DNA of 64,000 nucleotides, taken from positions 248,001 through 312,000 of the forward strand of contig SAXG01000047.1 of assembly GCA_012932865.1 (NCBI GenBank). The letters are read 5' to 3'. The position numbers and the translations under genes were made by a program. The DNA is from Amylostereum areolatum. Lineage: Eukaryota > Basidiomycota > Agaricomycetes > Russulales > Stereaceae. Below the pieces are notes generated by a model that was given only the letters and a program-made list of their open reading frames with translations, did no database searches and had not been told where the DNA came from. Positions 32,680 through 43,358 of the stretch are shown one piece after another; the first letter of the stretch is position 1, and each line of letters begins with the position of its first letter.

Positions 32680-34103
32680 ATAAACTTTGTCAATACGGAG
32701 GAGGCGAGAATTAAGTTTGGGTTCACACGCACAATCTCTCTTCGCACGGCGCAACATTGGATGCACGACCTTGGGTATCGATGGAAGTGGACCCCGCACG
32801 GCCAATACGTTGATGGCCATGAACGCACTGATGTCACATCATATCGTGATGACGTTTACCTACCCCGCATGAAGGCTGCCCGTGAGAAACAAAGGGTTTG
32901 GGCGCAGGATGGACAATTGGAGGCGGAGCCGGTGTTGGGAGAGGGAGAGAAGGTGGTTGTCAAGTGGTTCCACGACGAAACGCACTTCTCCGCAAATGAC
33001 CGGCGTGAGGTCCGCTGGGTACACAAAGATGAGAAGCCGGTGCCTCGTGCGAAGACGGAAGGAGCGATGTTGATGATCGCAGATTTTGTCTCTGCCGACC
33101 GAGGATGGCTTGGATCCCCTGATGGTTCAGCAAACACACGGGTCCTTCATCGCACAGGCAAGAACCGTGACGGCTATTTCAGCAACGATGACATTCTCGC
33201 GCATGCCACCGCAGCCATGGATATCCTCGACGCGCATTACCCGCATGAACAGCACCTTTTCATCTTCGACAATGCCACAACCCACCGCAAACGCCCCGAC
33301 GACGCACTTTCCGCTCGTCAAATGTCCAAGAAACCCACAGCTCTGGGAAAACCCATGTTTGGTGTTTCCACGACGGTCACCAATGAGCATGGCAACCCTG
33401 TTTACACCTGCGATGGCAAAATACTCAAGAAGAAGATCCGCATGGGCGACGGCACCTTTGCAGATGGTACGCCTCAATCCCTCTATTATCCGGAGGGGCA
33501 CAAACGGGCAGGAGTTTTCAAAGGCATGTTGGAGATCTTGGTCGAACGTGGCTTTGACCATACTCAACTCTCCGTTTTGCGCACGGAATGCCCCAAATTC
33601 AAGTGTCCTGTGGCCTTCAACCCAAGTGCTCCGTGTTGCTGCCGCCGTCTCCTCTTTAATCAGCCCGACTTTGCGGATATTCCATCCATCCTCGAGACAC
33701 ACTGTCGCAAGCGTGGCTATGATGTTGTCTTCCTCCCCAAATTCCACTGTGAGCTCAATTTCATTGAACAGTGTTGGGGCCGGTCAAAAGCCATCTATCG
33801 CGACTTTCCCGCTTCTTCGCGCGAAGCTGATCTCGAACGCAACGCCGTCGCGGCTCTTGGCACTGTTCCCTTGATCAGCATGAGACGGTACAGAATCTAC
33901 CCAATCTCTATTTCTCAGTTACACTTACAAGTCAATGCGATGCTTTCAGGTTTGCGAACCGATCGGAACATTTTGAGGATGCGTACATTCGTGGATTGAA
34001 TGGGAAGCAGGCTGCATGGGCAGCTAAAAAATACCGCGGTCACAGGGTGTTGCCAGACAATATTATGGAGACAATGGAGGAAGAGGGTGTCACCAAAGAG
34101 TAG
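32680..34103 (+). pseudogene. DDE transposase-like gene, catalytic part
   Basis: Begins INFVNTEEARIKFGF in phase with the fragment ending at 17567, then RTAQHWMHDLGYRW and GQYVDGHERTDV. Likely catalytic acids: Asp in WFHDETHFSANDRR, Asp in FIFDNATTHRK, Glu in LNFIEQCWGRSK. A CCC cluster (SAPCCCRRLLFNQPDF) is typical of the family. A final intron follows ISMRR (starting near 33890, acceptor at about 33949), and the last exon ends AAWAAKKYRGHRVLP...at TAG 34101-34103. This half is intact, but the gene as a whole is split by the insertions at 16266 and 17568. Cut-and-paste function is inferred from the DDE pattern; terminal repeats of the parent transposon were not found. Confidence 0.75.
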
Positions 34104-34426
34104 GACGGAGGACGGCAACGGCTCAGAGGACCTCCATTCGTAGACCAACGGCTTCTTGTCGAACTCATGTCGAACGTGCACAATTGTTATTTAAAATATA
34201 AGCTCGTTAAGTCCCTTGCTGTGGCTTATACATCACGGTCACTACTCTGTCACTGGGTTGTCACGTAGCGTCACATGTGGTAGAGTTTGGGTGTCGTCTA
34301 CCTTACAGTTATACGAAAGCCAGCACACGACTTGATTTACATCCGGGTGCAACACGTGATCAAAATTTTCGGCAATATCCGAGTCAATCTGCACCTTCTC
34401 ATATCTCTTCGTCCTCTCTGAGGCTC
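34104..34426. other. 3' flank of the transposase-like gene
   Basis: No terminal inverted repeat or gene could be recognised. Confidence 0.4.
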
Positions 34427-34789
34427 TCACTCAAAACCTGTCCAACAGATGACCAATTTCAATGGACAGGCTACCTGAACTCCACACCAGATGTCCCGAT
34501 CTTTATCATTACGTCCCACAAGGCAAGTAATCCGATGGCCGTCCTCGTTGTACTGGGTCACATTGGCACACTGGCAACCGGTACCATCATCCTTACTCCA
34601 AGCTCCGTCTCCGAAATTGAGTGCTGAGCACGAGTGGACGGGCTGTCGACTGTATGCACATCTTCCTTGCTTCTGAGGCCACTCCTGATCCATAAATCGA
34701 CAGAACGTGGTACCCGTGTAGTACGGGACCTTCAACGTCATATAACACCACGGTACTACGCGTACTTCATATACCAGGTTCCAGGTCAT
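34427..34789 (-). CDS. possible small cysteine-rich protein
   Basis: A 120-aa minus-strand frame with ten cysteines, spaced as in many fungal small secreted proteins (GTGCQCANVTQYNEDG, then ITCLVG and DIWCGVQVACP). No clear signal peptide precedes it in this frame, so an upstream exon would be needed. It could equally be a decayed gene or a chance frame. Confidence 0.3.
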   Translation of the reverse strand: MTWNLVYEVRVVPWCYMTLKVPYYTGTTFCRFMDQEWPQKQGRCAYSRQPVHSCSALNFGDGAWSKDDGTGCQCANVTQYNEDGHRITCLVGRNDKDRDIWCGVQVACPLKLVICWTGFE

Positions 34790-35852
34790 GAGTACTGAGT
34801 ATGAATCATTGAAATCATGGCGCTTCTGATGTGTCCCAAAGCCGCTCGCGGCGCAAGCGAGGCCATGATCGAGGCCGTTGTACGAGATTGCACAACTGAC
34901 AGTTGGTTATCGAGTCCCCGACTTCAGGGAATGGGAAATGCGTCAGTCGCACGGGATTCCGCTTTGATACCGGCTCCAAGAGCTCTGAGTACTGTGCGAT
35001 GATCAGGCGAGTTGGGGTAAGCCTGGCGCTGAAGCTAAACAGCAGAAGCCAAGACTCCTAAAGGCTAAAGCTTCATCGCACGTGGTACACTCCTCGTATG
35101 TTTTTGAATTCTCTGGGTTCGTATGTCCGAGCCCCTTCAGCGGCCTCTGAGCGGTTCAGTTACCAGTGCGGCGCTCCGTCGCCAGTGTTTAGTTTTGCCA
35201 GTGGACCATAGACCCGTCTTGCCGCGGGTTTCACGGGCCCAGTCTCGAACTCACCACAGCTGCATTGTGATCAACGCTATTTGAGCGATGTTTTACGGCA
35301 GCGACATGGGTTTTTACAGAGTTTGCTGGCTCCGCAGTAGTGCTCGAAAGCTGCCGAGTACTCATTTTATTTTTCTGACTTAAATGTTGCGTCCTCGCGC
35401 TTCTATGCAACACAGGTTGTCTCACTTGCGCAAGTCCGTGAAAATCATTAGCATCCCCCATTCCCCCTCATTTCTGTCTAAGGGGAGCTTTGACCATTAT
35501 CTGAGGTCAAGTGGGAGACGAAGCCCCACAGGCACTTGCGTCACAATCAACACGAGGCTCGCAAATTCCTAGATTAGTTCGCCGCAAGTCTTCGGAGGCT
35601 TCGCCCCCAGGCCTCAGTATCGCCCCTTCCTACGAGATAGATAGATAGATAAACAAGGCGAGTGTACCTGCGGAGCAAGATAAATGAAAGGAGTCGATTG
35701 GGGTTGAACGGTATACGATTGCGATCGGGCGTCTCTTACATATCTAGCCACACGTACGACGAAAGCGGGGGGAGAAACCAACCAACTCGCATTATGTCGA
35801 CTGTATCATAGAACAAGCATTCCACTGGGAACGAATCTATCCGCCCGCTCTA
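34790..35852. other. intergenic
   Basis: No gene supported. A short (ATAG) microsatellite lies near 35637-35650. Confidence 0.45.
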
Positions 35853-37147
35853 CTACCACTTCCTCGCCGCGCGATGCTCCGCAATATCGCGCTGCTCCTT
35901 GATGTACTTCTTGAGGTAGTCCACCGACTCCATGATCCGCACAGGCTTCGCCTTGAGCGCCTTGGGTAGGATAGGAATACCGAGCGTGCGGCGAACAGCG
36001 TGGATTTTGAGGATGGAGGTTTGAAGCAACATTGCGCTGATACCGGTCAGGACGTACAGGTTGAGCCCCTGTGAAAACGAGTAAGGCGTCAGTGTGGGGA
36101 GGGCGGAAGGAAAGGAGAGCTTACAGAGGGGAAATAACCCATGAAGGGGATGCCGACGAGGGAGAGAACGCGGAAGGCGTTGATCATGTGCGCCATCGTC
36201 TGACGGTCAGTTGTCGCCGCCATATCGCTCGCACCGACCTACACGCACCATCAGTCACGAATACCTCCGCAAGAAAAAGCGAGAAACCGTACCGAAAGTT
36301 GCGCGTTCATGAGCGCGGCGGAAACGATGGGCAGAATGTAGTACGGGTCCGCGAGGGTGAGGTCCGGGAGGAACCACACGCCACTGTCGTGCAGCTGCTC
36401 GAGCGGGGTCGTGCAGAGCTTCTTCACGCCGAAGAACATGCCGAGCGTGATGGGCAGCTGGATGAACGGCATCGCGATCATGGGCAGCATGCTCACGCCG
36501 GCGTCCTCGTACACCTTGCGCTGCTTGAGCGCGGCGCGCTGGACGGCGATCGTGTCCTTGCTCGCGTACGCGCGCGCGACCTCGTCCTTGAGCGCGAGCA
36601 GGCGCGGCTGGAACGGCGCGAGGCGCGCCGAGTTTTGCAGCTGGCGGATGGCGAAGGGGAGGATGAGCAGGCGCGAGGCCGCCGTGCCCGCGATGATCGT
36701 CCAGAACCAGGGCAAGCCAGTGGAGACGTTGATGAGTTCGAGCAGCCAGGCGGACAGGCCGGCGGGCGTCCACGATGCGAGGCCGAGCGCGGCCAGGTCT
36801 CCATATTGAAGGGGCGCGGTGCCGATGAGGGTTTCTACGGCATCGGATATGGGCGAGGCGGGGATGATGTCGTCGGGCAGGACGTCGGAGGGGGCGGCAG
36901 CGGTCACGGGGAGGTCGGGGGGTGCTGACGCCCCGGCCGTCGTGGTGTCGAACTCCGAGAACGTGGATGGTGGGGGTGGGGGTGCCGACGCGGATACAGG
37001 TGCACTTTGCGCTGGTGTTTTTGAGCCGAATCCCCAGAGGTTCCGTGACGCTATAGGGGTGAGACGGAGCGCGTGCCTGTGCGTCAGCGCCGGTCGCTGC
37101 AGAGCAGAATTTACTGGATGAATTTCGTTAAAAAAGCCTGAGGACAT
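35853..37147 (-). CDS. mitochondrial inner-membrane insertase, YidC/Oxa1 family
   Basis: Oxa1-type proteins insert mitochondrially made and some imported proteins into the inner membrane. The minus-strand exons are 36293-37147, 36125-36238 and 35853-36068. The N-terminus is basic and hydroxylated (ALTHRHALRLTPIASRN), as in a mitochondrial presequence, then Pro/Ala-rich. The conserved core includes TGLPWFWTIIAGTAASRLL (first membrane segment), RLAPFQPRLLALKDEVARAY, MLPMIAMPFIQLPITLGMFF and the later GLNLYVLTG segment. A lysine/arginine-rich matrix tail follows (KKYIKEQRDIAEHRAARKW), matching the ribosome-binding tail of Oxa1. Cox18/Oxa2 is the alternative; the long basic tail favours Oxa1. The start at 37147 may be preceded by another short exon. 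Confidence 0.85.
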
Positions 37148-37317
37148 ACCTGCGCACTCAGAGACAGCAACGAGCGGGGTGCAGCCCTGTGTTTTTCTGT
37201 GTCATTGGTGTTCGGAAAAGCAGCTGGGTCGTGACGCACCTCGCACACGGCACCCTAAAGAGCAGCCCTGCGCTCGCCATTTTGCCAGATATCCTGGAGC
37301 TTTATTTATTCCGCGGA
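37148..37317. other. divergent intergenic region
   Basis: About 170 bp shared by the insertase gene (minus) and the DUF202 gene (plus); a two-way promoter is likely from position alone. Confidence 0.4.
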
Positions 37318-38167
37318 ATGCTGTCCTTTTGGTGGCGAAAAGATGGATGGCCTGCTCAAGGTGGTGAAACGAGAGGGCGGTGGTCTGGTGGACGCGAGAA
37401 GCAAGACGCGGCGAGACGCGGCGCGGCTTTCGGCAAGCGCTTGGCTCACGACCACCACCAGCCGACGCTCTACGACTCCCAGTCCAGTCGAAAGGTCCCA
37501 GAAAGTACGGGAAGGGTCGAAGGTATGTACTTACGTGGTCTATACTTCATTTTCTGACCTCTACATATGCAGATTGGAGCAGAACTCTGCGTATAGATAT
37601 GTAATATGGCCCATCATTCAGACATGTCAATGTGCGGCATCCTCTCCTGGAAAATGTGCCTAAAAATGCTCACAAGTCGACAGGGAACCGCCATCGGAAT
37701 CCCCTAAACTTGACGTAGATGCGCTCGTTGAGATACGTGCCCGCCAGCGCACGTTCAACGGGGCCTACGCTCGGTCAGCGTTGGGCAACCTCGGATACTC
37801 TCTCACCGTCCTCCGGCTCTTTCAACGGGAGTTCTTTCGCAGTGAGCGCTTCCCACCGCGATTTCCTTGGAACTTAATCTAAAGGGACTCGCTAGTCGGC
37901 CTTTTGTACGCCGTTCTTGCCGCGCTCCTCTTCGCATGCGCATACCTCCGCGAACGACACTCACAGCGCTCCTTGAACGAGGGAGAGGAGGAAGAAGACG
38001 AGGGGTCTCCGCTGAGGCGTGGCCGGCACGTCGTGCAGACCAAGGGGCACGAGCACAAGGCGCCCGTAGGTCCGCCGTTTGTGACCGCGGGGTGGGTGGT
38101 AATCTCGGTCGCGGGCATCGTCGCGGTGACGGAGATCGTCCTCCTCGCACTTATACTGGAGGTCTGA
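37318..38167 (+). CDS. DUF202-domain small membrane protein
   Basis: Three exons (37318-37522, 37677-37841, 37896-38167) join in phase to about 213 aa; no single frame shows the whole domain. Exon 2 carries VEIRARQRTFNGAYARSALG and NLGYSLTVLRLF, the conserved first segment of DUF202. Exon 3 begins IGLLYAVLAALLFACAYL (membrane helix 2) and ends with a third helix VTAGWVVISVAGIVAVTEIV. Between them is an acidic loop (GEEEEDEG). The N-terminal ~60 residues are low in complexity. Function is unknown in the family; yeast relatives are vacuolar or plasma-membrane proteins. The start is the ATG that keeps phase with exon 2. Confidence 0.75.
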
Positions 38168-39942
38168 CCCATGGTATACAAGCACTTGTCTTTCAATTCG
38201 TGCGCTGTTGACTTGGTCTCTCGCAGACAACAACTATTTCACTGTACTTCTCACTTCATGCGTACACCCGTTGCTCGAACGGAAAGACGGAAGTTACGAA
38301 TCATACGCCCCAAACGGGCGGTCCTTATCACTGGCAAGGCGCACATAAGTCAGTATATAAAGGGTTCAACATATTCGTGCGCCTCTCATTCCACACAGCG
38401 CATTCACTCACAAGGTTGGTCATCCCGACGTCCTTTCCCCCCCTCCACCACCCATTCACTGCGTTCAAGCCCCTGCGACTCGGATTCTGATTAGGTCGGG
38501 GAAGGCGGGGGATCTGGCGTTGAGGACCTGCCTACTCCGATGTCGGTGTGGGTCTGGAGGGCTCCGGATGGTGGACTTGGTTGGGTGCTGGATGGTGGGT
38601 TGTACGGAATCGGAGTAGCCGCGTGTAGCTGTTTGCTCGATGGTGGAGCAGCTCAGAGCAGCTCGGGATAGCCCAGAGCAGCTCGGTGTAGGTCTGGCCA
38701 GACCGCCGCTTGCTATCGAATATAAATGCTTCATCAGCCAGATTTGGGCGGCCCTTCGCGCAGGGTCTACCATTGGATAGAAACCCATTTTCATTGTCAT
38801 TTATCTAGCCTACGCCGTACAGTACATGTACTACCATCCCTACATCCTACAGCTGTTCTGGTCTGCCAATCACCATGCCCAGAAAGACACGGACACGATC
38901 TGTTAGGCGAGCCTTGTTAGTACAACCACGGAAAAAGCGCATATAGTGGGAGAAAACACACCTCGCGGGGATCGGTACCCGCCGCTACTGTGTTTCCCAG
39001 AGCAGGAGAACGGCGAGGACTTGTGAAACTATTGACAGAGAGGGTCAGTGCGCTCTGTGAACGAGGGAAAGCGCGAGAACGCACGTAAGCTCGTCGGGGC
39101 CGACTCTCCACACCGCGAAGACACGAACCTACCGACTTTGACCACCGCTAGAACAGAACTGGTGCAAATGAGCCACCTAAAATGCGCATATAGTGAGGTA
39201 GATACGAAACGCGCCTTGCCAGGGTCCATATCCGCCGCCGACTGATCAAGGACACGGAAAGGGAAGCTTCAAGTTGATGAAGAAAGATAAGGAGAGGGGA
39301 GAAAATCGTGCGGGGGCCGTTGAAGCTTGAAGCCTCCGCAAATGCGACGAGGACATTGCACATCGTGGCGTTGGGCTGGGTCTAGATGAGCTGTGGTGAC
39401 GCCGGGCATGCATCAGTGATAGAACGACTCGGCAGAAGAGAACCGACGCACCAGGTGCCATCCGCCGACTTCAATCCAACACACGCTGCTAGGGCCCTTC
39501 CCGTGCACAGTGCCTGCCTTGAGCATCTTCTTGCCGTCCATCGTGTCGGGTCATTGTCTGTAAGGAAAGCATGGGGGAAGAGCCTGGGAGAAAATAGTCG
39601 GAGGACAGACGGTGCCGCAAGGGAGACGACATGGTGGGAAGACGCAAGAGAAGGCACCGCGACTTGAGCGAAAAGTTCCACTTGTTAAGGACGCAGACCT
39701 CACGCTGCTCGCAAGCCGAATACGTCGGTAAACCCGTCTATTCAAAGTCAAACTAACTAGCTGATACATTGCGGAATGGGTCCCTTCTCAGAGCGCCCCG
39801 CATCCAGGAAAACCACCTTCTCGGAGATTCCGAGTAGCTCGGACCAGCTCAGCTACTCAGACTCTGCGCAGAAACGGCCTGAACGCAGTGATTACTTGCG
39901 CCTACTTACGCCGACACGGTCTGCAGAAACCGCTACGAAACC
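38168..39942. other. intergenic
   Basis: No gene supported. Two similar blocks around GCGCATATAGTG (38937 and 39183) form a divergent direct repeat. GAGCAGCTC-rich text lies at 38640-38690. Confidence 0.45.
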
Positions 39943-40521
39943 ATGGGTGTCAGCCACAGCGTCTACATGGCCAACGCGGCCGGTCAAGAAATCTACGTTA
40001 TGGCCTCTCTCAACCCCGACTGGGCCATAGTCGACTTCGTCACCGACATCGGGCTGCTGTTCGTGGCCGTCGGAGAGATCAAAGCCGTCGCCACCGCCGC
40101 CGAGCTGCCCGAAACCCTCGTCACCCTCCGCGACCTGTACGAGTTCCTCAAGATCGCCGCGAAGCTCCTCAGCGCATCCATCTCTGCCGGCACCCGTCCT
40201 GGCGAGGCCGCCTTGGCGCTCCTCGACGCGTTCAAGAAGACGTCGATTCCCATCGCCAACGGCGATCACAAGAACGTCAAGGACGAGGGTGTGTTGGGCA
40301 TTTATCTCAGCGCCGACGGGATCGCGAGTCTATTCGGCGCGAGCACGGTGTCGGTGATCGTGATGAGCGGTGACGGGAAGCAGGTCGCCATGTACAACAC
40401 CGGCGCGGACGACTCGTGGATCGCTACGAACGAAGAGAAGATTGTACGATCCAAGTATGGCTCGATCTGGCAGCAGGATCCTGGTGCGGGGACGGTGGAA
40501 TGGCCCGTGCAGCGACAGTGA
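39943..40521 (+). CDS. conserved-looking protein of unknown function, 192 aa
   Basis: A single-exon frame with clean coding character. It starts MGVSHSVYMANAAGQEIYVM, runs through a hydrophobic stretch (VDFVTDIGLLFVAVGEI), a helical PETLVTLRDLYEFLKIAAK segment and a final IVRSKYGSIWQQDPGAG block. There is no signal peptide and no membrane helix long enough to be sure of. I do not recognise the family. The compact, beta-rich ends with a helical middle suggest a soluble globular protein. Confidence 0.6.
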   Translation: MGVSHSVYMANAAGQEIYVMASLNPDWAIVDFVTDIGLLFVAVGEIKAVATAAELPETLVTLRDLYEFLKIAAKLLSASISAGTRPGEAALALLDAFKKTSIPIANGDHKNVKDEGVLGIYLSADGIASLFGASTVSVIVMSGDGKQVAMYNTGADDSWIATNEEKIVRSKYGSIWQQDPGAGTVEWPVQRQ

Positions 40522-41036
40522 TTGGCGGGGAGAACACTAGCTGCACTACACTAACTATGTACTGCCGACACAATTCGAGGTTCAATAATTGCACGATGCG
40601 CCTTTCTATTTTCTGACCAGAAGAGAATGCATAGTATACGTCACGGCGGGTTTGAAGCCATGTTCTAAAACCCATGTTCTACAGTGCCTGTCGTACTAGG
40701 TACGTAAAGCGTCCCCCATCTTGTCTATACAACCGCGCGTTCGACGCCAGCGCTTTTGAAGTTTGAAGTTTGGAGTTTGAAGTTTGTGCAAACGTGGGGA
40801 GTTGCCTAGAGTTGCCAATAGCGCGCCAGTATGAGTATCAGACTAGGGACTCTGGGAGCCCGCTGTTTAGATATCCCCCTAAGCTGCGGCCATCCTTCAA
40901 GCTTCAAGCTTCACCGATCACCACCGCATGTGAGACCTCCAAGCAACGCAAAAGACAGCCTCGTTTTCCTTGAGCAGGACGTTATTCTCGGAGCTCGTCG
41001 TGGAAGACGGCGAGGAAAGGCCGCGGCCGGGTGTTA
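40522..41036. other. intergenic with short GAAGTTT tandem repeat
   Basis: Four GAAGTTT-like units at about 40757-40785; otherwise nothing recognised. Confidence 0.45.
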
Positions 41037-41770
41037 TTGCCGTTTTCGGTCAAGTTGGCGGAACCGCGCGTCGCGCGGATTTCGAGCCTTCCACCCGCGC
41101 GGACCTTCCGCGAGCTGTAGACACCTCATTTTCTATCCGTTTTCCTTAAATCTTAGTGTGTTCGAGTCGTAAGCATGACCCAGAGGGCGCCCCAGCGAGA
41201 TCGAGTTGAAAATCGAAGGAAATGCGCTTAGCGGCACCAGTAGGCCAGAATCCGGCATCTGCGCTCTTCTGCAGAGCATAACTTGGCGAGATCTTCACTA
41301 ATATACCTAAATGTTAGCCATAGACCATTTTATGTGTCTCTTCCAGGGCGCCCCTTGTTCAAATAGACACAATGTACGCAGTAGCACTCTCTCAGAGCAT
41401 GGTCATGCTAGGCAGCAGGTGAATTTTCTGCAGCTGAGATCCAAACAAGCACCGGGTGCCCTATCAATGTGTCGTAAATTATTGCTGGTTCAATATTTGG
41501 GTAGTTTGGGGAAGGTTCCGCCAAGTTATGCTCTGCAGAAGAGCGCAGATGCCGGATTCTGACCTACTGGTGCCGCTAAGCGCATTTCCTTCGATTTTCA
41601 ACTCGATCTCGCTGGGGCGCCCTCTGGGTCATGCTTACGACTCGAACACACTAAGATTTAAGGAAAACGGATAGAAAATGAGGTGTCTACAGCTCGCGGA
41701 AGGTCCGCGCGGGTGGAAGGCTCGAAATCCGCGCGACGCGCGGTTCCGCCAACTTGACCGAAAACGGCAA
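41037..41770. mobile_element. 734-bp long-inverted-repeat element (foldback/MITE-like)
   Basis: The arms (about 41037-41288 and 41519-41770) are close to perfect reverse complements of ~252 bp around a 230-bp spacer. The ends read TTGCCGTTTTCGG and its complement, each bordered by TA, which would fit a Tc1/mariner-type duplication. No coding frame. It ends 176 bp before the ATG of the cell-surface protein gene and so forms most of that gene's upstream region. Confidence 0.8.
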
Positions 41771-41946
41771 TAAACGGACGTGGGAAAGTTGAGAGGGGGG
41801 CGATCAAGTCGCCAAGCGACAAAAATGGGGGCCATCCTCCTCTCCTTCCACCACGCCCCTTCAACGTTGCCGCCCCCGCGCTCGTCGTCGTGTCCGACGT
41901 ACTTAAACCTCACGTTCTTTCAGTCTACCATCCTCTTCGTCCCACA

Positions 41947-42900
41947 ATGAAGTCTTTCGCCGCTCTCACCGCTCTCGCCGCCGTCGTCGTCGCCCAGGTG
42001 CGTCGCTTTCGCCCTCTTTCAAAGCCCCTCACTTATTTTTTTTCGCAGAGCAACCCGCTCATCCCGTCGGGCATCAGCTCGGGCTGCTCGTCGTTCATGT
42101 CGACGCTCGACGACGACTCGACCCTCGCCTCGTGCCTGTCCACCCTCGTCGGCGCCACCAAGCAGTTCGGCCCCGCCGCCAACGCGACCGGTACCCAGTC
42201 CGCCGCGACCATCGCCACCGCCCTCGGCTCCCTCTGCGCCTCGACCACCTGCTCCGAAAGCGCCGTCCGCGGCCAGCTCGCGAGCTTCTACAGCGCCTGC
42301 ACCGCCGAGCTCGTCACCAGCCCCAACGCCGACGTCCTCGCCCAGTACGACACCCTCTACACCCTCGTGCCCCTCAAGGGCGCCCTCTGCGCCCAGGAGT
42401 CCGGCGCGTACTGCGTCAACTCGCTCGTCAAGTCCACCAACGCCCGCCGCTCCCTCGACACCCGCAACGTCGCCGGCGTCCTCTACGTGCCCGCCGCCCA
42501 CCACAAGCGCGCGGACGACACCCAGGTCGTGCTCAAGCCGAACGTGACCACCTACCGCGCCGAGAACATCGCGTTCCTCACCCTGCAGCCCACCACCGCC
42601 GCCGCCACCCTCTGCTCCAACTGCGCCCGCGACGTCATGGAGTCCTACATCGACTTTATGAACCTCGTCCCGTACGCGCCCGGCATCAAGAGCAGCCCCA
42701 TCCTCGGCGGCCAGCCCGACCTCTACCAGGCGCAGGTCAACACCTGCCCCTCGGACTTTTTCAGCTCGAGCACCGTCCAGAACGCCGGCGGAGGCCTCGC
42801 GGGCGGCCTCACCGGGTCCACCGACGGCGCCGCGCGCTCGATGGCCACCGCGGCCGGTGCGCTTGCCGGCATGCTCGGCGCCGCGTTCATCGCGCTGTGA
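41947..42900 (+). CDS. GPI-anchor-type cell-surface protein with a cysteine-rich ectodomain
   Basis: Exon 1 (41947-41997) encodes a signal peptide MKSFAALTALAAVVVAQ; a 51-nt intron follows; exon 2 (42049-42900) gives the rest, about 300 aa in all. The ectodomain has conserved-looking cysteines (SGCSSFM, LASCLS, ASTTCSES, TLCSNCARDVMESY, VNTCPSDFF). The C-terminus has a Gly/Ser linker and then a short hydrophobic end (AGALAGMLGAAFIAL) with no cytoplasmic tail, as in GPI-anchored proteins. One KR site (HHKRADD) could be a Kex2-type cut. Basidiomycete proteins of this layout have no assigned function. Confidence 0.8.
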   Translation: MKSFAALTALAAVVVAQVRRFRPLSKPLTYFFSQSNPLIPSGISSGCSSFMSTLDDDSTLASCLSTLVGATKQFGPAANATGTQSAATIATALGSLCASTTCSESAVRGQLASFYSACTAELVTSPNADVLAQYDTLYTLVPLKGALCAQESGAYCVNSLVKSTNARRSLDTRNVAGVLYVPAAHHKRADDTQVVLKPNVTTYRAENIAFLTLQPTTAAATLCSNCARDVMESYIDFMNLVPYAPGIKSSPILGGQPDLYQAQVNTCPSDFFSSSTVQNAGGGLAGGLTGSTDGAARSMATAAGALAGMLGAAFIAL

Positions 42901-43358
42901 GGATCCGACCCTTTTCTTTCTGTGTCGTTCGCGGACGCTGGGCTTCATCTATCCCGTTGTTTAATGGTCTTTGCTTCTTTTTATACCCGCGCCGTTACAT
43001 GTCGGGAGTACGCACATACGGCACCTCGCGCGCCTCCTCTCTTCCTTTGTCCCCCCCACCCTCGATCTGTATGTGTGTCTCGGTCCTCGGTTTGCGTAGA
43101 GCGTGCACGAGCTGTGATTTAAATAAGGGCTTCTCGACGCGTCGCCGTGCTGTGTGCGGCCTTGCCGTGTTTTCGTTTTCTAGGTGTAGCGCGTTGTGTA
43201 CTGCGTACATGTCAATTCGAACCATAACTATTTTTCGTGGAAGATGCGGACGTGAAATTCTCTCCGAAACAGACTCCTGCCCAATGGCCAGTGTACCGTT
43301 CCGTGTTTTCGCTCGCCACCACTTGTTCATACCATCACTACTCACAGAGGCATTGCTC
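42901..43358. other. intergenic
   Basis: 3' flank of the cell-surface gene and upstream region of the first deaminase gene; no further feature supported. Confidence 0.45.

Noticed and set aside
38930..39245. divergent direct repeat around GCGCATATAGTG
   Set aside because: Similarity is short and patchy, with no element ends or duplication.
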